From positions 40,555,664 through 40,619,663 of the forward strand of contig JAVGWX010000005.1 of the NCBI GenBank assembly GCA_036924085.1: 64,000 bases of DNA. The letters run 5' to 3'. Position 1 is the stretch's first letter. Each line of letters opens with the position of its first letter. The stretch is from Ariolimax columbianus (lineage: Eukaryota > Mollusca > Gastropoda > Stylommatophora > Arionidae). Position numbers and translations under genes: made by a program. Shown here in pieces: positions 23,931-34,295 of the stretch. The notes beneath the pieces were generated by a model, which worked only from the letters and a program-made list of their open reading frames with translations, ran no database searches and was not told the origin of the DNA.

Positions 23931-24167
23931 GCTACAAGCCCAGAAGTGTCACTGGATGATTTCTACCTCTCACTTCACACTCTAGGCCAACTGGGCGCTT
24001 CAACTCCTTCCTATAGAAATTTACCTACCATCCACCCCTACTCCCACGATCACTTTCCCATACCGATGCTAAAGACAAAGCAATATCATTTGATCTCAGA
24101 GACTCCGATCGCAGAAAAGATATCTCATTGATTTCAGTTTCTCATTATCAAATTAGGTACCAGGATC

Positions 24168-24527
24168 AAGATGCTGAGCAGCGCATGAGCTGCAATGGTC
24201 AGCCACCTATAACTGACTGCTAGTGGCAGGGCCATCGAAACAAAGCTGCCAAGACCCTTCTACACCTCCACGCAGTGATCCTATATAGCAGGCTGCAGCA
24301 GGGTAGACTGGCTCCTTAGAAGGGATCGAAGACGGAATGCTAACCCGGTACTCAAAAAATGCTTGCTGAAGTCGGATGTGTTGGACCGAAAGGTGCAACT
24401 ATCGCAGTCAAGCTGTAAACTACGACACAACGCATTCCGTTCTCTGCACTACATTCTGCTACTTAAGCCCTTTTATAGTTTGGTAGCGGGAGATTGAGAG
24501 CGAACGAAGCCAAGCCAAGCCAAATTT
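24168..24527 (+). repeat. SINE-like family S3, copy 3, inside the hAT element
   Basis: Flanked by 'aaattaggtac' (about 24153-24165) and 'aaatttggtac' (about 24524-24534), an 11-bp target duplication with one mismatch. The 5' end is 'caggatcaagatgctgagc', the end 'gagcgaacgaagccaagcc'. Close to the copy at 16381-16735 throughout, including 'gcagtcaagctgtaaactac'. Confidence 0.8.
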
Positions 24528-24615
24528 GGTACTGACACTGTCTTTGCCAGCCCAAGAAATTGGACTGTATCATTTCCGCTTTGTTGATACTATCTAGTAG
24601 TGCTCAATAGGTATC

Positions 24616-24618
<3 letters not shown>

Positions 24619-24660
<42 letters not shown>

Positions 24661-24670
24661 AAGAGAGAGA
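24619..24670. repeat. (GA)n microsatellite
   Basis: About 20 GA repeats then a short impure tail, inside the right part of the hAT element. Confidence 0.95.
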
Positions 24671-24904
24671 AAAAGTTGGTGGTGTTGTGTGAGGTGGGTA
24701 GATGTAAGTCGTACATTTAGGGTTTCTTTGGGTTCGTTGCTGATACCTGCGCGTGCTATTGTGTAATTTTGTTTGGTGGGAGTATACAGTAGTTTACAAT
24801 CAACAATAAGAGGCTGGCCAAAACTGGTTGGCGGGCCGGTCAAAACTAGTTGGTGGGCCGGATCTGGCCTACGAGCCGTAGTTTGATCACCTCTGCTTTA
24901 AAGT

Positions 24905-25415
24905 GGTGCTAAGTTCCAGAGCGTTCCGTGCCTGCCAATGTGTATATGTTGAAGGGTATCATTCACTACCAAATTGCAGTAAACAGTATGTTCATTACTA
25001 GTTTGAAGAACATTATCTAATACAGCTGTGTGTGGAAATCATTTAAAAATATTTTCTTGAAAAGTAAAACCGTCAAAATCACTCAAAAATACTTTAAAAA
25101 ACACCTTTTAACTTATACAACAGCATCTGCATCTCATTCATTGGAATGTTCTACTAAATTTATTTTAAAAATTCAATGAATTGCTTGCTATGTCCTTTCA
25201 CTGTATATAAGAAATTTAAATTACAAATTTATTAAATACATTAACCAACTCTATATACATTAATAAATGGTCTCCACAATGGTAAATAAACTAGAATGTC
25301 CACTTTTTTAAAATAAAGTAAAACTTTCTCGTTAAATCTATACGAGGGAGGAACTCTTGAAGTGCGCATGGCAACGGTTAGTTAAAAGCTAAAAACAAAC
25401 CGTGACGGTCTTCTT

Positions 25416-25419
<4 letters not shown>
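24905..25419. other. non-coding, no recognised feature
   Basis: AT-rich sequence with no exon, RNA or repeat that I recognise. Confidence 0.45.
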
Positions 25420-25420
<1 letters not shown>

Positions 25421-25465
<45 letters not shown>

Positions 25466-25492
25466 TCTGTCCCTCTCTCCCTCTCTTTCACA
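25421..25492. repeat. (CT)n microsatellite
   Basis: CT repeats with a few G or C interruptions. Any ORF across it is low-complexity Ser/Leu and not a gene. Confidence 0.95.
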
Positions 25493-25865
25493 CCAATATC
25501 TAGCATATGTTTGTTGCTACGATTCTAGCCGCACGCAAGTGAAGACCCGGTACTCATTTTCACTTCAAAATTGCAAATTAATTTATTTGGTAATTCTTAC
25601 TCTTACTCATGTTATTTTTAATATATTTTAGGAGTTCAACTTTGGCGTGCGGCGCACATCTAGCACACATTGAATATACGCCACTGGACAAAAAGAACAA
25701 ACACAGAATATATGATCCTCCATAGTAAATCCGATAACAAAACAGAAAGTAAAGTAGACAATGAGACGACAAAACAGGCAGGCAGAAGCAAAAACTAGCA
25801 AAGAGACGAAGGCTAATGTTGAAAAAGAGAACGTTGAAACTTCGGAACATTAATAACTAGAAAGA

Positions 25866-25866
<1 letters not shown>
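25493..25866. other. non-coding, no recognised feature
   Basis: No exon or known repeat was seen between the two microsatellites. Confidence 0.45.
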
Positions 25867-25924
<58 letters not shown>

Positions 25925-25980
25925 AGAGAGAGTGAGAGACAGGGAGAGAGAGATGTGGAGAGGGAGAGAAAGAGACTTGG
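25867..25980. repeat. (GA)n microsatellite with impure tail
   Basis: A run of about 26 pure GA units, then GA-rich sequence with C and T interruptions to about 25980. Confidence 0.95.
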
Positions 25981-26059
25981 AGAAGAAGAGAATGAAAGGA
26001 ATATAAACTGATAGAGAAAAGAAAAAACTCTGATGAAGCTTAATAGTGATCCAATTGTT

Positions 26060-26637
26060 CTACACAAGAAGATCCCCTGCTTTTTTCATGAGGCGTATGA
26101 AAAGGTAAGGTGATAGAATGACACCCTGTCTTACTCCGCTAGTTGTCCAGAACTCTCCTGAATTATGATTTGATGCCCGCACATAATTTCTGCATGTTTT
26201 ATAGAAGATCTGTATGGTAGAGATCAGGGGTCCTGGGAAATTCTTCCTTGTCAGACCCTCCAAGAGTTTGTTCCAAGGGACTTTATCGAATGTCTTCTTC
26301 AGATCCACAAAGCAGAGTTATCATACTTATACTCATGAGCCTTTTCGCACAGTGTAAAGATAACGCCTTGAGTACTTCTGTTTGCCCGAAACCCGCATTG
26401 AGTCTCGTCCATACTTCGCTCTGATAGACCTCTTAATCGTCGCTCTAGAATCCTATAGACATTCATGGGGACACTAAGAAGGAAAATACCATTGTGATTT
26501 TGTCATTGTCGATTGTCATACTTTTTAAATAATGGTGTTGTGGAAACCTTCCAATCTCTTGGTATATCTTGTGGCGTCAAGCTGCCTTAAGAATCTTCAT
26601 GAATAGTATCTCTCCTGCCGTTCCCATGTATTTAACC
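26060..26637 (-). pseudogene. RTE-type LINE fragment, RT core
   Basis: Same family as 17-20.3 kb, covering the equivalent of its 18850-19430. The minus strand reads MDLKKTFDKVPWNKLLEGLT, NFPGPLISTIQIFYKTCRNY, TTSGVRQGVILSPYLFIRLM. It is cut on both sides, ending before the FADD box and starting directly at a minisatellite. It keeps the Gly of GVRQG that the longer copy has lost, but has Val where the longer copy keeps Asp. Confidence 0.8.
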
Positions 26638-26859
26638 TAGGGTAGAATAGGTTTTAATCTGCACCCTAGGGTAGAATAGGTTTTCATTTGCACCCTAGGG
26701 TAGAATAGGTTTTAATCTGCACCCTAGGGTAGAATAGGTTTTCATTTGCACCCTAGGGTAGAATAGGTTTTAATCTGCACCCTAGGGTAGAATAGGTTTT
26801 CATTTGCACCCTAGGGTAGAATAGGTTTTAATCTGCATCCTAGGGTAGAATAGGTTTTA
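26636..26859. repeat. 29-bp tandem repeat, alternating two variants
   Basis: Unit 'ccctagggtagaataggttt' plus nine bases. Units alternate between endings 'taatctgca' and 'tcatttgca' (A B A B A B A plus a partial), giving a 58-bp higher-order period. Each unit contains the palindrome CCCTAGGG. Confidence 0.95.
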
Positions 26860-26861
26860 TA

Positions 26862-27289
26862 CTAATAAAGTTGGTTTAAAAACTAAAATCTTAAAGACAC
26901 TAATCGTCCTCTTCTTGTGAAGACCGAACGTCAGCAGTCAATAGAGAACACTGTACATTCGTCAGTGACAGCTGTAGAACATAATCTGTCTTCCTGTCAG
27001 TCGCTGTCATTCCCATAGAATGGAAGACACGCGTCGTTTAAGGCTGTTTGCTTCTTGCACATTTTCACATAAACCGTACGTAAGCCGACTGACCACCGTG
27101 AAGAGATAGAAGTGTTTGTAACTGAAATAGATATCTGATATCCGTGAGTAGATATTTGACTACACAACACATACTTTACAACTAAAAGGTTACCATTGGT
27201 TGTACAAGATTGTTAATAAAAGTATGTGTCCGTCTGATAGCGGTAACATATTAACATATTAAATAGCAGTAGTTGTAGCTAAACTTGCA
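26862..27289. other. non-coding, no recognised feature
   Basis: Nothing recognised between two minisatellites. Confidence 0.45.
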
Positions 27290-27496
27290 AAAGTGTTAGT
27301 AACAAGGGTGTAAGTAACAGCTGTAAGAAGGGTGCTAATGATATTTATAACAAAGGTGCTAGTAACAGCTGTAAGAGTGGTGTAAGTAACAGACGTAACA
27401 GTGGTGTAGTAACAGTTATAACAGTGGTGTAAGTAACAGCAATAACAGTGATGTTAGTAACAGTTGTAACAAGTTGCTAGTAACAGCTATAACGAA
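27290..27496. repeat. Degenerate tandem repeat, about 27-bp unit
   Basis: Words of the form 'gtaacagctgtaacaaggtg' recur about eight times with many substitutions and small indels. An old, unhomogenised minisatellite. Confidence 0.75.
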
Positions 27497-27769
27497 AATA
27501 GATAAGATTGTGTATGAAGATTTGTCTTCTAACTTCATCAACTTATTCAACCACACAATCCTCATCCCCATTATGTGACCATCACAGTTGACCTCCTTTC
27601 AGGAAGCGCGTGAAAAAGTCTGTACTTTCTGCTAAATGTATTTTCCCCCCACTTGAATACGTAGATTCGCAGGTCTATTTAATGTAAGCTTACATCAGTC
27701 ACGCGGTAATCACGATATGCATTGTTTTGTAAAAACGCCAGTTTTATAGGATAAAATAAATCTAAGTTG

Positions 27770-27995
27770 AAATTAAGATTAACAGGCAGATGGAGCTTAA
27801 TGTAGAAAAATGTAGTCATCCAGATGGGAAGATTCAAACAAGAAATATAATTACATAATGGGAGAAAACAATATTAGGACAATAAAAAAAGGAAAGGGAC
27901 TTAGGACTTATAATTGATCATACAGGTAAGGTGCGGAAGCAAGTCCAAGTGGCAGTTATAAAGGCTAATGAAATGGTGGGCATGATAAAAAGAAA
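27770..27995 (+). pseudogene. CR1/L2-type LINE fragment, end of RT domain
   Basis: Plus-strand words QMELNVEKC, then GKGLRTYN (DLGV-like) and VQVAVIKANEMVGMIKRNN resemble the W.M.FN..KC ... DLGV ... KANRMLGMIKR blocks of CR1/L2 reverse transcriptases. Several frameshifts. The catalytic box is not included. Confidence 0.6.
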
Positions 27996-28019
27996 CAATT
28001 CACACAAGAGCAAGGAAGT

Positions 28020-28500
28020 AATAGTTATTGTCATCATCATCTTCCATTTTTTAAATCCAGTTTTCAAAGAGGTCTGCTGCTCTTGTTCCAGATTTGATGC
28101 TTTTTCAGAAAAGAAGATCCTGAAGAACTTATTGTCACCTATAAATCGCACATAACCGATTAGTTTTGCATCAATGTACATATATGTACGAAATCATTTT
28201 TGAGTTTTTTTAATCAACTGGTCATTAATATCGTTAGCCATCTCAATTATTCGACGATTAATAGTGCTATTTTACAAAGGTACACTTAGCAATTGCTTGG
28301 CAGCAGACTCATCTATCATAGTAGACATCAAGATGTGGTCGAGACACAGTCTGATCAAATGTTCAGGTTTATTTATCATAACCGTTTTGTAAGTCATTTC
28401 ACGGCAAATATTAGCCATGGAAGAATAAAGTTTTCCTGGCGTCCTTAAATTTTCAAGCAAAACGTTCTTCATTTTAGGAACTGCACGCTATTGCGAAAAC
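28020..28500 (-). pseudogene. second hAT transposase fragment (SCAND3/ZMYM6-like)
   Basis: Minus-strand words EHLIRLCLDHILMSTMIDES, AAKQLLSVPL, then after a stop NSTINRRIIEMANDINDQLI and DAKLIGYVRFIGDNKFF. These fit the hAT segment leading to and following the first catalytic Asp (ELIKP...AAK.L..IPLSN.TV.RRI..M...I...LI and ..LLCYVRF). It differs from the 20.4 kb element, so it is probably a separate family. Ends are unclear. Confidence 0.55.
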
Positions 28501-29349
28501 TTAGAGGACAGCTAAGGACAGCAGCGTCACCAGGTGCCCGTTGGTTGATGTATGCTGGGCCATGGCTGGGCTATGTTCTCGTTGGTTTTTTTTTAGGAGG
28601 GTGAAGGGAGGAGCTGGTGGGTGTAGATTTCTTTGTCCTGACAACAATAAATTAACCCCACAAACAGGTGAAGTTATTGTGCTGTATTTCATGCCGGCTA
28701 GCAATGTGGTAGGCCACTATTAATTTTCAAGCAAATTTTAACTTAGTCTGCAACAAACAAAGGGAAAGTAAAGGAAAATTATGTAAAGTACATCAGCCCA
28801 GCTAAAGGACTGTCTGATGGCATAAGGTAATGTTATCTGTTCTAATTTCTTGATTAGTGATTTTACTTATTTTATAATCAGTCACAGTCCATGTTACCTC
28901 GCAAGAACACTGGATTGATGCGTGATATAAATGGAGGTGTTTTCTTGGTCCATATCTCATATATAATTATAAGCTATGAATCTTTCATTTCAGACATATG
29001 AGAAGTTACTTTCAATAGATGCTATCATATTTTTTCTTTGATTCAGTCCTTGCTAGTGCTAAGTGTCAGCTCTGAACAAAAAGTTTATTTTCTTTGTATA
29101 TTGATAATGATTTTTTTTCTCAAATGTTTAAAGAAAACTTTTATTTATGAATTCTCTTAGCGCATGTGGTACGACAAGCCATGCCAGTCAAAGACAAAAT
29201 GCGACAGTAAAATATGGGCATATGCAATTAAATACTCGCAATAAGGTCGCCTACAGTACCTTTTAACGAATCTCACAAACGGGTCGGACAAATAGCATCA
29301 TTACAAAACACCACAAGCAGTTATAAAGTTAAAATGACGACCAAATTTG
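28501..29349. other. non-coding, no recognised feature
   Basis: No exon or repeat recognised. Short open frames around 28501-28723 on both strands are not supported by any family resemblance. Confidence 0.45.
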
Positions 29350-31360
29350 AGGTAATATTGGTACATCTAGGGTTAGGAGTACAAGTCTAGGGTAAAACGA
29401 GTATAATTGGAAGTTAGGATGACAAGCCTGGGATTATAAGGATGCATGTAGGATAAGGGTGATACATCTGTGGTAATAAGGATACATCCATCTAGGACAA
29501 GGGGGATACATCTGGGGTAATAAGGATACATCCATCTAGGACAAGGGGGATACATCTGGGGTAATAAGGATACATCCATCTAGGACAAGGGGGATACATC
29601 TGGGGTAATAAGGATACATCCACCTAGGACAAGGGGGATACATCTGGGGTAATAAGGATACATCCATCTAGGACAAGGGGGATACATCTGGGGTAATAAG
29701 GATACATCCATCTAGGACAAGGGGGATACATCTGGGGTAATAAGGATACATCCATCTAGGACTACGGGGATACATCTGGGGTAATAAGGATACATCCATC
29801 TAGGACTAAGGGAATACATCTGGGGTAATAAGGATACATCCATCTAAAACAAGGGGGATACATCTGGGGTAATAAGGATACATCCATCTAGGACAAGGGG
29901 GATACATATGGGGTAATAAGGATACATCCATCTAGGACAAGGGGGATACATCTGGGGTAATAAGGATACATCCACCTAGGACAAGGGGGATACATCTGGG
30001 GTAATAAGGATACATCCATCTAGGACAAGGGGGATACATCTGGGGTAATAAGGATACATCCATCTAGGACAAGGGGGATACATCTGGGGTAATAAGGATA
30101 CATCCATCTAGGACTACGGGGATACATCTGGGGTAATAAGGATACATCCATCTAGGACAAGGGGGATACATCTGGGGTAATAAGGATACATTCATCTAGG
30201 ACAAGGGGGATACATCTGGGGTAATAAGGATACATCCATCTAGGACAAGGGGGATACATCTGGGGTAATAAGGATACATCCATCTAGGACAAGGGGGATA
30301 CATCTGGGGTAATAAGGATACATCCATCTAGGACAAGGGGGATACATCTGGGGTAATAAGGATACATCCATCTAGGACAAGGGGGATACATCTGGGGTAA
30401 TAAGGATACATCCATCTAGGACAAGGGGGATACATCTGGGGTAATAAGGATACATCCATCTAGGACAAGGGGGATACATCTGGGGTAATAAGGATACATC
30501 CATCTAGGACAAGGGGGATACATCTGGGGTTCTAAGGATACATCCATCTAGGACAAGGTGGATACATCTGGGGTAATAAGGATACATCCATCTAGGACAA
30601 GGGGGATACATATGTGGTAATAAGGATACATCCATCTAGGACAAGGGGGATACATCTGGGGTAATAAGGATACACCCATCTAGGACAAGGGGGATACATC
30701 TGGGGTAATAAAGATACATCCATCTAGGACAAGGTGGATACATCTGGGGTAATAAGGATACATCCATCTAGGACAAGGGGGATAATCTGGGGTAATAAGG
30801 ATACATCCATCTAGGACAAGGGGGATACATCTGGGGTAATAAGGATACATCCATCTAGGACAAGGGGGATACATCTGGGGTAATAAGGATACATCCATCT
30901 AGGACAAGGGGGATACATCTGGGGTAATAAGGATACATCCATCTAGGACAAGGGGGATACATCTGGGGTAATAAGGATACATCCATCTAGGACAAGGGGG
31001 ATACATCTGGGGTAATAAGGATACATCCATCTAGGACTAAGAGGATACATCTGGGGTAATAAGGATACACCCATCTAGGACAAGGGGGATACATCTGGGG
31101 TAATAAGGATACATCCATCTAGGACAAGGGGGATACATCTGGGGTAATAAGGATACATCCATCTAGGACAAGGGGGATACATCTGGGGTAATAAGGATAC
31201 ATCCATCTATCACAAGGGGGATACATCTGGGGTAATAAGGATACATCCATCTAGGACAAGGGGGATACATCTGGGGTAATAAGGATACATCCATCTATCA
31301 CAAGGGGGATACATCTGGGGTAATAAGGATACATCCATCTAGGACAAGGGGGATACATCT
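29350..31360. repeat. 44-bp minisatellite, about 43 copies
   Basis: Unit 'gatacatctggggtaataag' followed by 'gatacatccatctaggacaa' and 'gggg'. The period is exactly 44 (for example 29461 and 29505). Most units differ by 0-2 bases; rare variants are 'actacgggg', 'atcacaag' and 'tctaagg'. The left edge (29350-29460) is strongly degenerate and the right edge stops sharply at 31358. The unit is itself a diverged doublet, both halves starting GATACATC. Open frames across it are incidental. Confidence 0.97.
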
Positions 31361-31685
31361 TGTATATGTTAATATTTTACTTGATGATAATGACGGTAAG
31401 GGTCAAGATGAAAGTAACGATATTAAAATTAAGAATATAAAAATGACAGTACTAACAATTACAAGCGATTCGAAAATGAATTAGTAGAGAAAGATGAGAA
31501 TGTACTTGACTATCTCTGTTTTGTACTTAGGGGACATACAAACACAGCAGTGACAGGGAGCTATGCTGCATCAACATCTGTTTTGAAAAATAAGAGTTTC
31601 ATTAAGAGACGGCCAACTCCAGACCATAGCTCAAATAAGCTGGAAATCCAGAAAAAAATCACTTATACCAATTTACAGGTCTTCG
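31361..31685. other. non-coding upstream of gene 2
   Basis: AT-rich sequence between the minisatellite and the proposed promoter. No feature recognised. Confidence 0.4.
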
Positions 31686-31686
31686 G

Positions 31687-31733
31687 TATAAAACGCAACC
31701 TCAGTCGGATATTCCTGTGTTTGCAGTCACGTG
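31687..31733 (+). promoter_or_regulatory. putative TATA-type core promoter of gene 2
   Basis: TATAAAA at 31687-31693 is followed, about 36 bases later, by an initiator-like 'gcagtc' at 31723-31728 that overlaps a CACGTG E-box (31728-31733). The start codon of the signal-peptide exon is at 31756. Spacing fits a TATA-dependent promoter with a short leader, but no transcript data support it. Confidence 0.35.
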
Positions 31734-31755
31734 TTAGACGGTTGATTGGCAAAAC

Positions 31756-31975
31756 ATGATAGTCCACTGTTCCAGAACGACATGTATTGCTGTGCTGGTT
31801 GTTTCCTTCGTCATCGTGAACAGGCTGCTTCCAATGGTACATGGGTTCAAATACCACGAATTCTGTGCCACTCCACCTGTAGAGATGAGGACAAGATTTC
31901 CGCTCTATCGAATGGAAGTTAGCACAAAAATTGACGGAGTTCCATGGGCGTACAGACAGAATAACACGCTTACGG
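31756..31975 (+). CDS. gene 2, exon 1: unrecognised secreted protein (signal peptide)
   Basis: The ATG at 31756 (AAAC before it) opens a frame with a basic start and a hydrophobic run (CIAVLVVSFVIVNRLLPMVHG), a probable signal peptide. The mature start FKYHEFCATPPVEMRTRFPL and VSTKIDGVPWAYRQNNTLT follow, with an early Cys and one N-glycosylation motif (NNT). The exon ends before a GTAAGT donor at 31976, phase 1, matching the next exon at 47486. I do not recognise the family. A very loose likeness to the start of Reeler-type domains is possible but unproven. Confidence 0.55.
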
Positions 31976-32429
31976 GTAAGTTTATCACGAACAGGTAAAC
32001 TATTTGTGCAATACTTTTTTAATGCAAATGTGCACGCACTCACGCGTGCGTGCGCAGACACACAAAAACATATACAGAGACAATTCGAACACGAAATTTG
32101 ACTTATACTATAGCAACAATCATTTTAAAGAAAAAGCGAATCTGAATGAGCAAATGTATATAAGGAATGTGACAGCAAAGCTGTGTGTTCGATGTGTAAA
32201 ACAGGTACATCACACGGTGGTGTTAAGATCCAAAGCCTATTCAAAATCACCACTCAACAATCACCTGCCACACAAACACCCAGAGAGGAATGCAGACATG
32301 TTTTGTCTCAACGGTCAATGATAAATCAATAATAATACACATAATTATAGGAAGCGTTGGTGGAGTATTTAACACAACTTTTCATACCATACGTTCACTC
32401 ACTATTCGTATCCTGCTGAATAGTTGAAT
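31976..32429. other. intron sequence, no recognised feature
   Basis: A short CA/GCGT-rich stretch near 32030-32060; otherwise nothing. Confidence 0.4.
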
Positions 32430-32600
32430 ACCTCTAATAGTATTCAACCAGACAGTTACAGCCAGTGCATCCCTGCTAACAACAAGGATTGACACAGCCT
32501 CTAGAAGATATGGTATGAAAATGACGGAAACAAAGACCCAGCAAATGACAAATAACAAGGAGAGAATCAAAGAGGACAACACTGTTCATTCATAATGTCC
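32430..32600 (+). pseudogene. LINE RT fragment, downstream of catalytic box
   Basis: Plus-strand frame reads RIDTASRRYGMKMTETKTQQ and MTNNKERIKEDNTVH, resembling the S..YGM.IN..KTK.M.. block that follows FADD in RTE-like reverse transcriptases. Very short. Confidence 0.5.
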
Positions 32601-32834
32601 CATCATGCTCCAATGTGCTTTTAATTTTTTGTCCCGATTCCATATTTGTTCAAGTCTTCAAAATCGATATTTTGATTTCAAAGCTTAGCATATAAGTCAC
32701 ACATCACTATTGCAACGTCTTTCCTTCTCTTTTTCCATAATATTTTTAAGTTGGGTGTACAATTCTTCTTTCGTCAAATCTTCTTTGTCATTGTTTGGTA
32801 TAAATCATTTGATAATATGTATCTAATTTTTTTT

Positions 32835-33070
32835 TTTTTTTAGGTGTTTTGAAAGTAGCTAGTATCATTCTAGACCCTATTTTCTCCCAGTATATTGATG
32901 GTTTTGGGCCTGTTTTAATAGCATTAGCTGATATCATACCTTTACTATGGTGTGCGTCTTCTTCAGCGTGTCCCGAGGACAGAACCAAGTCCTTTGTGCT
33001 TAGTTTCATTCTCTCAACTCCTTTCAACATTGTTTCAGTCAGTCGCATGATATAAATATTGTAGTTTCTC
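32835..33070 (-). pseudogene. LINE endonuclease fragment
   Basis: Minus-strand frame reads MKLSTKDLVLSSGHAEEDAH, HSKGMISANAI, then IYWEKIGSRMILATFKT, like the YSGH....H..GV..ML...A...L..W.P...RII.ARF block of LINE endonucleases. Ends in an A-rich stretch on the minus strand. No active-site residues remain. Confidence 0.6.
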
Positions 33071-33789
33071 ATTTACGCTGTCACCTATTTAGCCTTCAAA
33101 TGTTTGCACAATGTAACTGTCACATTGATGTTGATATCCTGCGGCTTGCTCTGCATTGTGTCATTAGTTCTCTTGGCAGAAGACCTTTTTCTGCCTGGAT
33201 AGTTGAGCTGAGTATTCTTTTTTAAACGACCTTTTCATATTTGTTGACGTTTTTGTGCCTTAAAACGTATACAGTCAATTCCTCTTCTGCAAAATGGGGT
33301 AAAAGTTATCATTTTCTGCAGCTGAATCTATAAACTCCTTCTGGAAGCTTATGAAATATATACATCTTCCGCCACGAAGGGTAATCTGTTATCAAGCATA
33401 ACGCAGGATCGATGAATCAAACATTTCGTTACACTATCCCAGAGCCTTGGATTAATATTTGCATCTGGTTTCTCAGAAGGAATTACTTAATCAATATAAC
33501 CTTTCCCTCTTTCCTGTTTTGTATATTATAAGCAACAACGGAGATTACCCCCAAAAAAGAAGATGAATGGCTATAAATTAAAAAACCTTATAACAGAACA
33601 CAAGCACAATGACCAAAATAAAGATCCTGAGGACTTGCATGTTCCTGGTGTCAGTGTACGGATGCATGATGTGGTCAACCACACAAGCCCTACAGAAGAA
33701 GATTGAATCCTACGAGCATCTGGGGTCGGTCTCTCGCCGCCGCGATTGACTCTCATCCAGTATTCGTACAGCGATCTCAGTCCCGCCAT
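33071..33789. other. intron sequence, no recognised feature
   Basis: No feature assigned. Short open frames at 33571-33789 (minus) have no family resemblance. Confidence 0.4.
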
Positions 33790-34295
33790 CTAGCGGGACA
33801 AAATATGTGGAGTCGTACCGCTGGCAATGGTGCGTTACTGTGAACCGTATCGAGAAACTTTGTCAGTCAGTGGTGGTTATTCGAAGGCTTATAGCCGACC
33901 TCGACAGTTCGTCTCGCTGGTGGTCATTCTCTCGCAAAGAGCTGGTGACCGGCAAATGGAAAGCAGGAATCGTGCCTAAAGGCCCTGTCCTCGCCCGACC
34001 AACCGTTGGGAGAAGGGTAGGCCGACAGGCCAAAATCGTCTCCAGTCCCAGTGAAATTCATCGCCGGGGCCGTTGGGATCCGTTCTGCACAGAGCGCTGC
34101 CATCCCTACCCGAGCGAGACCGGTCGGTCGGTCGTCTGGTGTGTATACGGGCCCCTGTCAGGCGGTCCTAGGTCGACGGAGTGAGGGACGGAACAACCGT
34201 CCGTCCGTCAGTCGGTCCATGCAGCCGTCCTAGTGGGGCATTTACACATCCGTCCTCCGCCGACCGGTGTGTGTGGTCTGTACGCCTCCGACAGA
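33790..34295 (+). other. GC-rich rDNA spacer-like sequence (5' ETS-like)
   Basis: GC content rises sharply compared with the flanks. It ends exactly where 18S begins, with words such as 'cgtccgtccgtcagtcggtc' and 'gaccggtcggtcggtcgtc', and contains no frame of interest. Position and composition fit an external transcribed spacer that came along with the rRNA, but spacer sequence is species-specific and cannot be verified here. Confidence 0.5.

Larger units (their letters stand above)
20416..24895 (-). mobile_element. hAT DNA transposon with nested insertions
   Basis: Flanked by a perfect 8-bp duplication CTTTAAAG (20408-20415 and 24896-24903), the hAT hallmark. The inverted ends are short and imperfect: 'cagtgatggccaa' on the left, and 'cagaggtgatcaa' when the right end is reverse-complemented. 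The transposase is on the minus strand at 20690-22311. The stretch 22690-23930 is a LINE and 24168-24527 an S3 SINE, both younger than the hAT. Without them the element is about 2.9 kb. Confidence 0.85.

Noticed and set aside
25813..26067. Ser/Leu-rich open frames across GA/CT microsatellites (also at 24604, 43113, 56739)
   Set aside because: Simple-repeat translation with no start context or family resemblance.
29373..30898. Proline/tyrosine-rich protein encoded by the 44-bp repeat (minus strand)
   Set aside because: 44 is not a multiple of three, the frames are only about 70 codons long, and they contain nothing but repeat translation.
31663..32061. 132-codon open frame on the minus strand over gene 2 exon 1
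   Set aside because: Shadow of the plus-strand exon; lacks splice or family support, while the plus strand has signal peptide, promoter and donor.
33807..34184. 125-codon open frame in the GC-rich block
   Set aside because: GC-rich spacer gives long random frames; composition and position fit rDNA spacer.
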